NCBI GenBank assembly: GCA_015655015.1
Contig: JAATFV010000231.1
Coordinates: forward strand, 1 to 64,000
DNA length: 64,000 bases
Direction: 5' to 3'
Source: Chitinophagales bacterium
Lineage (GTDB): Bacteria; Bacteroidota; Bacteroidia; Chitinophagales; Chitinophagaceae
This document shows, in pieces, positions 53,138-61,752 of this stretch. The translations under genes and the position numbers were made by a program. The notes beneath the pieces are model-generated. The model worked only from the letters and a program-made list of their open reading frames with translations, was not told the origin of the DNA and did not search any database. How positions within the stretch are numbered: position 1 is the first letter of the stretch; each line of letters begins with the position of its first letter.

Positions 53138-53167
53138 AGAATGCCGGGCCTGATCGTCCGGCATTCT
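53138..53167 (+). terminator. Hairpin after the subtilase gene
   Basis: A 10-bp perfect stem (53138-53147 / 53158-53167) with a 10-nt loop lies 28 nt beyond the protease stop. It is followed by AT-rich sequence without a long T-run. Confidence 0.5.
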
Positions 53168-53203
53168 GCTAATTATTAAAAATTGTATTTTTATAAAAAA
53201 AGC

Positions 53204-53713
53204 ATGATCCCTAAATCAGAAATTATCCCCGCTGAATTCTATCAGCCCTACCTGGATCTGATAAAAGAAGAAGAGATCAGGGAGGCGATAGAAAAAAATA
53301 CCCGGCAGTTCAGAAAATTCCTGAAAAAGATCCCCTCTAAAAAAATCGATCATGCGTACGCCCCGGGGAAATGGACCATACACGAAGTACTGCAGCATGT
53401 CATAGACGCGGAAAGAGTATTCAGCTATCGCGCCCTTCGCTTTTCCCGGCTGGACCCCACTCCTCTTCCCGGTTTTGACGAAAATACCTGGGCAATCCAT
53501 GCCGGAGCAGCCAGCCGCCATTGGGATGACCTGCTGGAGGAATTCAAGTCATTACGCCGCTCCTCGGAATATCTCTTCCACGATCTCACGGAAGAGCAGC
53601 TGAAGTTTGTAGGAGAGGCCAACGGGCGTCCGCTGAATGCATTTACCCTAGGCTTCCTCATACCTGGTCATGCCGCGCATCATATGCGCATCCTTAAAGA
53701 AAGGTACCTGTGA
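53204..53713 (+). CDS. DinB-family protein
   Basis: The 169-residue protein has the DinB four-helix pattern with the three metal-binding His: 'HEVLQHVIDAERVFSYRAL' (His in HVID) and 'PGHAAHHMRILKERY' near the end. DinB-like enzymes use a divalent metal, several being bacillithiol- or mycothiol-dependent S-transferases. A bshC gene elsewhere in the window makes a bacillithiol substrate possible. ATG 53204 is used rather than TTG 53183. Its stop overlaps the next gene's GTG. Confidence 0.82.
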   Translation: MIPKSEIIPAEFYQPYLDLIKEEEIREAIEKNTRQFRKFLKKIPSKKIDHAYAPGKWTIHEVLQHVIDAERVFSYRALRFSRLDPTPLPGFDENTWAIHAGAASRHWDDLLEEFKSLRRSSEYLFHDLTEEQLKFVGEANGRPLNAFTLGFLIPGHAAHHMRILKERYL

Positions 53714-54855
53714 GTTATTCCCTGCCCGTCAGACGGGTCCGTCGCATCGCGGTCAGCTCTTTTTTTTTCCTGGCCGGACTATGTTTCTCCAGCTGGGCAT
53801 CCCGCATCCCCGATATTCAGCTGAAACTACATCTCGATAATGCAGCCCTGGGAGCTGTCCTGTTAGGGCTTCCTTCCGGCCTGCTTACCTCCCTTCCCCT
53901 CGCCGGCTGGCTGGTGGCAAAATTCGGCAGCCGTCCTGTCGCCACCATGGCAGCCTTGCTCTATGCGGTCACGCTGCCGGCACTCGGACTGGTGACTGCC
54001 GTCTGGCAGCTGGTAGCCTGTCTTTTTATATTCGGAATGGGAGGTAATATGCTGAACATCTCCATGAATACCCAGGCCATCGGAACCGAATCATTGTATG
54101 GGCGTACCATCATGGCTTCCTACCATGGTATATGGAGCCTGGCTGGTTTTTCCGGAGCAGCGATCGGGACCCTGCTGATCAGCCTGGGATGGCTGCCCTA
54201 TCAACACTTTCTGCTTATCAGCAGTTTAGCAGTCCTCATAGTATTGGTAGCTTCCCGACAATTGATACGATCCGATTCTAACAGCCAGGGCGACCAGCCG
54301 ATTTTCGCCCGCCCGGACCGTTCCCTGATCAACCTGGGCATCATTGCATTTTGCTCGATGATCTGTGAAGGGGCAATGTTCGACTGGAGCGGCGTCTACT
54401 TTTTCAAAGTGATCCAGCCTCCCAAAGAATTAGTGGCGGCAGGGTATACCGCCTTTATGGCCAGCATGGCCTCCGGCCGATTCCTGGGAGACTGGCTGGC
54501 TACCAAATGGGGAATCAAAACAATCCTGCAGGCCAGCGGGTTATTGACCGCTTCCGGACTATTGATCGCCATCCTTTTCCCTTTCTTCATCCCTGCGATC
54601 GCTGGTTTTTTATTAGTAGGAGCCGGCGTTTCCTCCGTCGTTCCCCTGGTCTACAGCGCCGCAGGCCGCTCAAAGATCCTTTCGCCCGGAGTAGCGCTGG
54701 CGGCTGTCTCTACGATCGGATACCTGGGCTTTCTCTTTGGCCCCCCCTGTATCGGCTTCATCGCACAGGCCTTCAACCTGCGGGTTTCCTTTGGCCTGAT
54801 CGCAATCCTGGGATCCGTCATTGTCGTGATGGCCGCGAAAACGAAATTTGACTAA
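53710..54855 (+). CDS. MFS transporter
   Basis: The 381-residue protein has about twelve membrane helices in two halves. 'FFFLAGLCFSSWASRIPDIQLKL' (split), 'GNMLNISMNTQAIGTES' and 'SGRFLGDWLATKWGIK' fit the YbjJ-like branch of MFS permeases. The substrate is unknown. The start is GTG 53710, overlapping the TGA of the DinB gene (GTGA); no better ATG lies near. A strong bidirectional terminator follows. Confidence 0.85.
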   Translation: MSYSLPVRRVRRIAVSSFFFLAGLCFSSWASRIPDIQLKLHLDNAALGAVLLGLPSGLLTSLPLAGWLVAKFGSRPVATMAALLYAVTLPALGLVTAVWQLVACLFIFGMGGNMLNISMNTQAIGTESLYGRTIMASYHGIWSLAGFSGAAIGTLLISLGWLPYQHFLLISSLAVLIVLVASRQLIRSDSNSQGDQPIFARPDRSLINLGIIAFCSMICEGAMFDWSGVYFFKVIQPPKELVAAGYTAFMASMASGRFLGDWLATKWGIKTILQASGLLTASGLLIAILFPFFIPAIAGFLLVGAGVSSVVPLVYSAAGRSKILSPGVALAAVSTIGYLGFLFGPPCIGFIAQAFNLRVSFGLIAILGSVIVVMAAKTKFD

Positions 54856-54886
54856 CATGAATTTCCGCCGGCGACTCGGCCCTCCC

Positions 54887-54936
54887 TAACAGAGAGAGCC
54901 CGGACTGTTATGAAACGGTCCGGGCTCTCTCTGTTA
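54887..54936. terminator. Bidirectional terminator between the MFS and prc genes
   Basis: Arms of 23 nt (54887-54909 / 54914-54936) pair with a single G-U and a 4-nt loop. It lies between two convergent genes, 32 nt from the MFS stop and about 96 nt from the prc stop. Confidence 0.88.
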
Positions 54937-55031
54937 ATAAAGTCTCTCTTAATTATCTTATCTATTTGCTATTATCTATTTACTATTATTCCAATGCTAT
55001 ATTATCTATTTGCTATAATTTATTCGCTCGT

Positions 55032-57191
55032 CTATTTGTTATAAACCATGTTCTTTTGCGCGATCATATCATCCAGCACATTCACCGCTTCTCCCAGGTA
55101 AATATCCGTCTTCTTATCCTTCAGCCACTGCTGGAAACGGGTAGCCTTATCCTTATCCCCGTCATATTTGTTCGCATCCTGGGGCAGAGAAGTTACATTC
55201 AGCTCACTGGAAGCGGACAGCTTGCTGAGGGTCTCGATCTGTTTGTTCGTGGACTTGATCTGCTTTTGCTCATCGCGGTATTTCTGCAGGTTGAGCGGGA
55301 AAACCTTGTCCATTTCTTTACTCAGCCATTCCGCATCAGACCGGATGAGGTTGAAAGCCTGGTTATTTTTCAAACGTTCGTTGCTCATTCCACGGATAAC
55401 ATTCATATCATACGCATATTTCCAGGGAGTATAATCCGCTTTGGCGATCTCATCCCAGGGCAATGCATCAGGGTTATCTTTTTCACGGATCTTGAAGGTC
55501 TCGTAAATATCCGGCAATACGATGTCGGAAGCTACTCCGCGCAATTGGGTGGAGCCGCCGCTGATACGGTAAAACTTCTGTAAGGTCAGCTTGATGGTGC
55601 CCAGCTCACTGTTGGCATCCATAAACCCAAGGGTCTTATCCAGCCCGATATTCCTTTGCACCGTTCCTTTTCCATAGGTAGAGGTGCTGCCGATGATCAC
55701 GCCTCTCTTATAATCCTGGATAGCCGCTGCAAAGATTTCAGAAGCGGATGCGCTCAGCTCGTCCACCATTACGGCCAGCGGACCGTCATATAAAACAGAT
55801 TTATCATGGTCGGGCAGTATCTGGGGCTTTCCGTCCCGGTCCTTTACCTGTACGATCGGGCCCTGTTCGATGAACAAGCCTGCCATTTGAACGACATCAT
55901 ATAAGGAGCCGCCGCCGTTATGGCGCAGGTCGATCACGATCCCATCCACTTTCTGTTCTTTCAATTTCATCACTTCGCGGGCTACATCGACAGAGCAACG
56001 GTTGCCTTTGGGATTATCGAAATCCGCATAAAATTCAGGGAGGAAGATATAACCGACCTTTCCTTTCTCAGAATTGACGATGGCGCTTCTCGCAAAGGTC
56101 AGCTCATCCTGTACGATCTCATCGCGGATCAGGGTGACGAGCTTGGTAGTGCCATCCGGTTTCTTCAGGGTAAGCCTTACTTCCGTTCCCTTTGTCCCAC
56201 GGATCACCTTCACCGCATCTTCCACCTGGAAACCGGTAAGGTCTACTGGCTCCTGGGCGCCCTGGCCTACTTTCATAATGATATCCCCGATACCTATCTG
56301 GCCGGATTTCCAGGCCGGGCTGCCCGTCACCAGGGTAGTGATCTTTATATTTCCATCCTCTTCCCGCAGGGAAGCGCCTATCCCGAAGAAATGGCCGCTC
56401 ATCTGCTCATCAAAATATCTTTTCTCAACCGGGGGGAAATAATCCGTATGGGGATCCATCGCCTGAACGATGGTCTGTACGAACATATTGAAACGGTCAT
56501 CATCCGTTACTTTCACTTTCAGCCTTTCATAGAAGCGGTTCATGACCACCAGGGCCTTGTCACGGGCCTCTTTCTCCATCTGTTCATTCGTCTTTGCCAC
56601 AAAACCGGGCTTGCTCTTACCCGCTTCCTGCTGGTCCAGCAGGTCGGAATATCTCTCCAGGGCGAGATACTTCAGGCGTTTGCGCCAGGCTTCCCTTCTT
56701 TCCGCCTCATTTTTGGGGAAATCCGCCTTGTCATAATTCTGATCCACATCCTCATTGACGGTGAAATCAAAAGGTTTGGAAAGAATGTCCTTATAAAGAA
56801 TTTCCGTCTCAGCTATCCTTTTTTTGTAGATCTCGCTTACAGCAGGAACGAACTGAATGGTAGACTTCCCTTCTATTTCGTCGTCGATCTTCGTCTCATA
56901 CTTGCCGCGAAGAGCCTCGATGTCGGATTTAAGGAAAACATTCTTTTCCACATCAACATCACCCAGGTATTTGGCAAAGATCTCTTTGGAAAATTTGTCA
57001 TCGATCTGCTTGGGGCTATAATGGATCTGCTCCAGCATCTCCCCTACATTATGTAATATCTTCTCATTTTTGGTAGGAGGGTTCTCTCCTATCCCCAAGG
57101 TCCGGAATGCAACGAATACCCCTGCGCCAAGGATCAACAGGACGATCGGTAGATTTCTTTTACTAATCATATACTTAAACACTTTTAGCAT
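55032..57191 (-). CDS. prc: Tail-specific protease Prc/CtpA
   Basis: The 719-residue periplasmic S41 protease has an N-terminal membrane or signal helix (about 10-32), a DUF3340-like region, a PDZ domain (about 240-320: 'GIGASLREEDGNIKITTLVTGSPA'), and the catalytic core 'DELSASASEIFAAAIQDYKRG' (nucleophile Ser) with 'TSTYGKGTVQRN' (general base Lys). It degrades or trims proteins at their C-termini in the envelope. Two ATGs fit the start, 57191 and 57170; both keep the helix. A 2 x 43-bp repeat lies upstream. Confidence 0.92.
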   Translation of the reverse strand: MLKVFKYMISKRNLPIVLLILGAGVFVAFRTLGIGENPPTKNEKILHNVGEMLEQIHYSPKQIDDKFSKEIFAKYLGDVDVEKNVFLKSDIEALRGKYETKIDDEIEGKSTIQFVPAVSEIYKKRIAETEILYKDILSKPFDFTVNEDVDQNYDKADFPKNEAERREAWRKRLKYLALERYSDLLDQQEAGKSKPGFVAKTNEQMEKEARDKALVVMNRFYERLKVKVTDDDRFNMFVQTIVQAMDPHTDYFPPVEKRYFDEQMSGHFFGIGASLREEDGNIKITTLVTGSPAWKSGQIGIGDIIMKVGQGAQEPVDLTGFQVEDAVKVIRGTKGTEVRLTLKKPDGTTKLVTLIRDEIVQDELTFARSAIVNSEKGKVGYIFLPEFYADFDNPKGNRCSVDVAREVMKLKEQKVDGIVIDLRHNGGGSLYDVVQMAGLFIEQGPIVQVKDRDGKPQILPDHDKSVLYDGPLAVMVDELSASASEIFAAAIQDYKRGVIIGSTSTYGKGTVQRNIGLDKTLGFMDANSELGTIKLTLQKFYRISGGSTQLRGVASDIVLPDIYETFKIREKDNPDALPWDEIAKADYTPWKYAYDMNVIRGMSNERLKNNQAFNLIRSDAEWLSKEMDKVFPLNLQKYRDEQKQIKSTNKQIETLSKLSASSELNVTSLPQDANKYDGDKDKATRFQQWLKDKKTDIYLGEAVNVLDDMIAQKNMVYNK

Positions 57192-57275
57192 AGCTATTCA
57201 AAAATAACGATTATTAAGATGTTATGTTGTCGGGTTTGGAGAATATTAACATCCGGTTTGCCATAATTTCCATGA

Positions 57276-57360
57276 GCGGAAAACATTTCGGATTCAATTT
57301 TATCGCCAAAAACTGAATGCGGAAAGCATTGGGATTCAATTTTATCACCAAAAACTGAAT
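57276..57360. repeat. Tandem repeat, 2 x ~43 bp
   Basis: Two adjacent copies (57276-57318 and 57319-57360) share GATTCAATTTTATC, then CCAAAAACTGAAT. They lie between prc and tRNA-His, outside any convincing gene. Confidence 0.85.
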
Positions 57361-57407
57361 TTTGTTTTTGAGGGAAATGCAAAATATATTAGTTTTGCCG
57401 CTCTTAC

Positions 57408-57482
57408 GGTGGTTGTAGCTCAGTTGGTTAGAGCACTAGATTGTGGTTCTAGGGGTCGTGGGTTCGAACCCCATCATCCACC
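57408..57482 (+). tRNA. tRNA-His (GTG)
   Basis: A cloverleaf is readable: acceptor GTGGTTG (57409-57415) with CATCCAC (57475-57481), one U-U mismatch; D-stem GCTC/GAGC; anticodon stem CTAGA/TCTAG around loop TTGTGGT, giving anticodon GTG; T-stem GTGGG/CCCAT. The base G at 57408 is the extra G-1 that marks tRNA-His, opposite the discriminator C at 57482. CCA is not encoded. A hairpin terminator follows. Confidence 0.95.
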
Positions 57483-57490
57483 CGAAGATA

Positions 57491-57533
57491 GGCCGGCTCA
57501 GGGCAATACCCTTTTGAGCCGGCTATTTTATTT
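57491..57533 (+). terminator. Terminator of tRNA-His
   Basis: A 9-bp stem GCCGGCTCA (57492-57500) / TGAGCCGGC (57515-57523) is followed by TATTTTATTT. It lies 9 nt beyond the tRNA. Confidence 0.75.
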
Positions 57534-57551
57534 CAAAAACCCATATATATT

Positions 57552-58166
57552 ATGACGACGATAAGCTGGTGGCTTTATACGATCCCTTTTATCTCCGCCT
57601 TTATTCACTGGCTGACCATCTGGATGGCCCTTAAATTATTGTTCCATCCCCGTCAGCCAAGAAAAATACTGGGTTTTACCCTGCAGGGGGTCTTTCCGAA
57701 AAAACAGCAGCAGATCGCCGAAAACCTGGGCAGGATCGTCGGACAGGAGCTGCTCTCCTTCGAAGATATCGAACAGACCATCACCAATCCCGCCAACGTA
57801 CAAAGGATACTGCCTCTGGCAGATGAGCATATCGATAAATTCCTCCGCGTCAAATTAAAGGAAAGCATGCCGATGATCGCTATGTTCATCGGAGATAAAA
57901 CCATCGGGCAGTTGAAAGCCGTCTTTATGAAAGAGCTGGAAGAATTATTTCCGGTCATTATGAAAAATTATGTAGCCCACCTGAAGAATGACCTCGACCT
58001 TGAAAAGATCGTAGTGGATAAGATCGCCAATTTCTCCTCAGACAGGCTGGAAACCATGCTGAATCAGATCCTCACCAAAGAATTCCGGTTCGTGGAAGTC
58101 ATCGGCGCCGCACTGGGATTTTTTATCGGATTGCTGCAGATCTTTTTGACCTTGTTGATGAAATAA
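57552..58166 (+). CDS. DUF445 family membrane protein
   Basis: The 204-residue protein has one membrane helix at each end ('WWLYTIPFISAFIHWLTIWMAL' in part, and 'LGFFIGLLQIFLTLLM'). Between them is a helical stretch with 'KLLFHPRQPRKILGFTLQGVFPKKQQQIAENLG' (in parts), the pattern of DUF445/YheB. It is half the length of long DUF445 proteins. Its role is unknown. It is the first gene after the tRNA-His terminator, with about 142 bp to the next gene. Confidence 0.82.
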   Translation: MTTISWWLYTIPFISAFIHWLTIWMALKLLFHPRQPRKILGFTLQGVFPKKQQQIAENLGRIVGQELLSFEDIEQTITNPANVQRILPLADEHIDKFLRVKLKESMPMIAMFIGDKTIGQLKAVFMKELEELFPVIMKNYVAHLKNDLDLEKIVVDKIANFSSDRLETMLNQILTKEFRFVEVIGAALGFFIGLLQIFLTLLMK

Positions 58167-58299
58167 CCCTTCCTTTAGGCCATTTACCGTTCAAAATAAG
58201 GCAAAAGTCTGCTTTATCAGGAGATTATGCAACGGATCTAAGTCATTACCCCTTCTACATCTAATATATACCGCCTGTATAGAATGGCCCGGTTGCTAA

Positions 58300-58307
58300 T
58301 ATTTTTG
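58300..58307 (+). promoter_or_regulatory. -7 promoter element of the outer-membrane receptor gene
   Basis: TATTTTTG matches TAnnTTTG. It ends one base before the alternative ATG at 58309, which would not be transcribed fully, and so supports ATG 58345. Confidence 0.5.
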
Positions 58308-58344
58308 CATGGAATTTTGCCAACTAAATGAATACTCTAAACTC

Positions 58345-61065
58345 ATGAGAAAGATTTGGCTATTGTTTCTGATTGTGGCAGGATTTCATACCAGCCGGGC
58401 GCAAATGCCCGGTGCGGGAGGGGGAAGGCAGGGAAGAGGCCTGGGAACTGGCCAGGGAGCTAATATGGGTCATTTCTATGGAAAAATAGTGGACGCCAAA
58501 ACGAATAAAGGCATGGACGGAGTCTCCGTTCAATTGATACAAAGCAAGTTCGATACCGTTACCCGTAAAAGAAGAGATACGGTGATCGCAGGCATGATCA
58601 CCGGAAGAAAAGGAGAATTCAGCCTGGAAAATCTCCCTGTTTTCGGAAATTTCCGCCTGAAGATCACCACGATCGGATATGCCACCATCGAGCAAAAAGT
58701 GGCTTTTGAAATGAAAATGCCTTCCAAAGACGGAGATATGCAGCAGGCCCTGAATGCCGTGGACAAGGACCTGGGCAATATCAAGCTTAGCGCGGATGCA
58801 CAGACCCTGGGCGAGGTCACCGTAACAGCTTCCAAGCCCCTGCTCCAAATGGGGGTCGACCGGAAAATATACAATGTGGAAAAGGATATTTCCGCTACGG
58901 GAGGAACGGGAGTGGATGTCATGAAAAATGTGCCCTCCGTGCAGGTGGATATCGATGGTAATGTCACATTGCGCAATAGCGCCCCTACCATCTTTGTAGA
59001 TGGCCGTCCTACTTCACTGACACTCGACCAGATCCCTGCAGATGCGATCCAGAGCGTGGAGATCATTACCAACCCTGGCGCTAAATACGATGCCTCCGGC
59101 GGCACTTCCGGCATATTGAATATCGTTTTAAAGAAGAACCGCAAGGCAGGTTATAATGGCAATGTCCGGGCCGGCATCGATCAGCGGGGCAAGTTCAACG
59201 GAGGCGGCGATATCAATGTCAAACAAGGGAAGTTCAATGTCTTTGCCAATGCCTTCTACAATCAGCGCAAATCTATTTCACCGGGCACCACCGATCGTAT
59301 TACGTTCGATAACATCTCTGCCTCCAATAACCTGCACCAGAGCGACTACAATGTTAACAAAGGACATTTTCTCTTTGGAAGATTTGGGATCGATTACCTG
59401 ATGGATAACCGGAACACCTTGTCCTTTGCCGGTAATATCGTACACGGCAGCTTCACCCCGTATACCAATAGCGACCTCTATGTCGATACGCTTTATCCTT
59501 CAGGCACCCTTTCGTCCTACACGAGGAGAATATCCAATAGCAACAGCGACTTCAAAAACCATGGCGGCCTGCTCAGCTACAAACATACCTTTCCCAGGTC
59601 CGGCGAAGAGCTGACAGCGGATGTCAACTATAGCAAAGGCACCAATACCAATTATAACCTGGTCAATTCCGATATCTACAATGTCAAGGGAGACCCTGCC
59701 AGCTTACATTACTTTAACCAGCAGCAAACAGGTTCTGGCACCAATGAATATACTACGGGACAGGTAGATTTCACCAATCCGATCACGGAGAAATCCAAGT
59801 TCGAAACAGGCGCACGTATAGCTGCCCGAAATATCAGCAACCTGAACGATATTTATTACCAGGTGCCGCCCGACAAAGCTTTTATCATACAGCCCCCCCT
59901 TTCATCCCTGTACCATTACCAGGACCGGGTCTATGCGGCCTATGTCACCTACTCCAATGCAATAAAGGATTTTGGGTTCAACCTGGGACTGAGAGGAGAA
60001 AGCTCGAATTATAAAGGCAACGACAAGACGGAGGTAAAAAACCCGGCCGGCGGTCTGATGGATAGTATCGGCTACTATAGCAACAAGTATCCGATCAGCC
60101 TCTTCCCCAGCGTGTTCTTAAGCCAGAAGCTGAACGGGGATCAGGACCTGTCCTTAAATTATACCCGCCGGATCGACCGGCCAAACTTCTTCCAGCTATT
60201 CCCATTTACCGATTATTCCGACTCACTTAACCTGAGTAGAGGTAATCCGAATCTGAAGCCCCAGTTCACCAATTCATTCGAGCTGGCCTATCAGAAGAAC
60301 TTTAAAGGCAATAATACCCTGCTGGCCTCTTTGTACTATAAGAACACGACAGACCTGATCACCCGCTATCAAAGCAAGGAAAAAAATCCACTGACGGATT
60401 CCCTGGTGTATATCAATACCTATATTAATGCCAATTCCAGCTTTGTAGGAGGATTAGAGCTCATTGGCCGCAATACCATCACCAACTGGTGGGATATTAC
60501 CAGCAATATCAATATTTTCACCTCTAAGATCAGCGCAAGCGACAGTATCGTGACGGCCAAACAGACCTACAGCTGGTTTGGTAAGATCAATAACTCCTTC
60601 AAGCTTCCCAGGAACTTCTCCCTTCAAATAACCGGAGATTATACGTCCAAAACGGTATTGCCACCGGGCGGCAGCGCCAATAATGGCGGCAGCCAGGGCG
60701 GAGGAAGAGGTTTCGGCGGTACGGTCAGCGGCAACTCTCAGGGGTATACCAAACCTTCCGGAGGAGTGGATGCTGCCCTGAAATATGAATTCCTGAAAGC
60801 AAAGGCCGCATCGCTGACCCTGAGTGTCAGCGATATCTTCCGGACGAGAGTAAGTGATGTCTATACGACCACCGAAGGTTTTACCCAGGACGCATTCCGC
60901 AGAAGAGACCCCCAGTTCTTCCGCCTTCAGTTCAACTGGCGCTTCGGTAAATTCGACACGGCGCTCTTCAAACGTAAGAACCTCAAAGGCGAAATGGAGA
61001 ATATCCAGGGCGGCATGCAGGGAGGACAAGGACCAGGCGGCGGCGGAGGAGGACCTCAGAATTAA
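58345..61065 (+). CDS. Outer-membrane beta-barrel receptor, TonB-dependent receptor-like
   Basis: The 906-residue protein has a signal peptide (1-20, MRKIWLLFLIVAGF), a Gly-rich stretch, a carboxypeptidase-like domain (about 45-120: 'GKIVDAKTNKGMDGVSVQL'), a plug ('LGEVTVTASKPLLQMGVDRKIY' in part, 'TIFVDGRPTSLTLDQIPADAI', 'KYDASGGTSGILNIVLKK') and a long barrel. The C-terminal tail is again Gly-rich (ending GGPQN), so it does not end in an aromatic residue. This matches the 'outer membrane beta-barrel protein' group (OMP_b-brl_3), often next to regulators or hydrolases. The ligand is unknown. Confidence 0.9.
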   Translation: MRKIWLLFLIVAGFHTSRAQMPGAGGGRQGRGLGTGQGANMGHFYGKIVDAKTNKGMDGVSVQLIQSKFDTVTRKRRDTVIAGMITGRKGEFSLENLPVFGNFRLKITTIGYATIEQKVAFEMKMPSKDGDMQQALNAVDKDLGNIKLSADAQTLGEVTVTASKPLLQMGVDRKIYNVEKDISATGGTGVDVMKNVPSVQVDIDGNVTLRNSAPTIFVDGRPTSLTLDQIPADAIQSVEIITNPGAKYDASGGTSGILNIVLKKNRKAGYNGNVRAGIDQRGKFNGGGDINVKQGKFNVFANAFYNQRKSISPGTTDRITFDNISASNNLHQSDYNVNKGHFLFGRFGIDYLMDNRNTLSFAGNIVHGSFTPYTNSDLYVDTLYPSGTLSSYTRRISNSNSDFKNHGGLLSYKHTFPRSGEELTADVNYSKGTNTNYNLVNSDIYNVKGDPASLHYFNQQQTGSGTNEYTTGQVDFTNPITEKSKFETGARIAARNISNLNDIYYQVPPDKAFIIQPPLSSLYHYQDRVYAAYVTYSNAIKDFGFNLGLRGESSNYKGNDKTEVKNPAGGLMDSIGYYSNKYPISLFPSVFLSQKLNGDQDLSLNYTRRIDRPNFFQLFPFTDYSDSLNLSRGNPNLKPQFTNSFELAYQKNFKGNNTLLASLYYKNTTDLITRYQSKEKNPLTDSLVYINTYINANSSFVGGLELIGRNTITNWWDITSNINIFTSKISASDSIVTAKQTYSWFGKINNSFKLPRNFSLQITGDYTSKTVLPPGGSANNGGSQGGGRGFGGTVSGNSQGYTKPSGGVDAALKYEFLKAKAASLTLSVSDIFRTRVSDVYTTTEGFTQDAFRRRDPQFFRLQFNWRFGKFDTALFKRKNLKGEMENIQGGMQGGQGPGGGGGGPQN

Positions 61066-61084
61066 TAAATAATAATAACTTCGA

Positions 61085-61110
61085 GGGGCCTTTAACCGGC
61101 CCCTTTTTTT
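61085..61110 (+). terminator. Rho-independent terminator touching the SGNH start codon
   Basis: Stem GGGGCC (61085-61090) / GGCCCC (61098-61103) with a 7-nt loop is followed by T7 (61104-61110). It lies 19 nt past the receptor stop, and the next ATG begins at 61111. Confidence 0.82.
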
Positions 61111-61731
61111 ATGACCTATACATTTCTTGCCCTGGGAGATTCCTATACGATCGGAGAAGGACTGCCCATCTATGAAAATTTCCCCTATCAGGCCGTACAA
61201 ACCCTGCGAAAGACGGGAATACCCTTTATGGCCCCTGAGATCATCGCCAGGACAGGTTGGACTACAAATGAGCTGCGGGATAAGATCGCCGAAACGACCT
61301 TGCTGCCTGCTTATGATTTTGTCAGTCTCCTGATCGGAGTAAACAATGAATACAGAGGCCGATCCCCGCAGGAATATGCCGGGCATTTCGAAGAATTGCT
61401 CCAACAGGCTATTCAATTGGCAGGGGCACAGACGGCCCGGGTATTCGTACTATCCATTCCCGACTGGGGTGTCAGCCCTTTTGCCGGCTCCTACCTGCCG
61501 GACGATACCGGCCGGGACCGGGCACAGGTGGCCGCGGAAATCGATGCCTTTAACGACATAGCCCGGAAAATTGCCGGCTCATACCGGGTGGAATTTATTG
61601 ATATTACCCCGCACTCCCGCTCCTCCCCTCTTTTTGCGCCGGATGGACTGCACCCATCGGGGCAGCAATATCAGTATTGGGCGGAACAGCTGGCAGGGAG
61701 AATAAAGGCCGGGCTGGCAGAACGCCTATGA
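61111..61731 (+). CDS. SGNH/GDSL-family hydrolase
   Basis: The 206-residue protein has the SGNH blocks: block I 'LALGDSYTIGEG' (Ser11), block III 'LIGVNNEY' with Asn, and block V 'DGLHPSGQQY' with the catalytic Asp and His. It is an esterase or lipase-like enzyme; no signal peptide is present, so it is likely cytoplasmic. The ATG directly abuts the preceding terminator's T-run, so its transcript may come from readthrough or from a promoter inside the receptor gene. It is convergent with the BamA-like gene. Confidence 0.88.
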   Translation: MTYTFLALGDSYTIGEGLPIYENFPYQAVQTLRKTGIPFMAPEIIARTGWTTNELRDKIAETTLLPAYDFVSLLIGVNNEYRGRSPQEYAGHFEELLQQAIQLAGAQTARVFVLSIPDWGVSPFAGSYLPDDTGRDRAQVAAEIDAFNDIARKIAGSYRVEFIDITPHSRSSPLFAPDGLHPSGQQYQYWAEQLAGRIKAGLAERL

Positions 61732-61752
61732 CGCGGAAGACCTGCGGCGGCC

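Noticed and set aside
55920-57056. 378-codon open frame on the plus strand
   Set aside because: It is antisense to prc, whose protease motifs are unmistakable. The product shows no domain or signal.
57276-57360. Possible CRISPR or attachment site beside tRNA-His
   Set aside because: Copies are adjacent with no spacer, lie before the tRNA, and do not repeat any tRNA sequence; no integrase gene is nearby.
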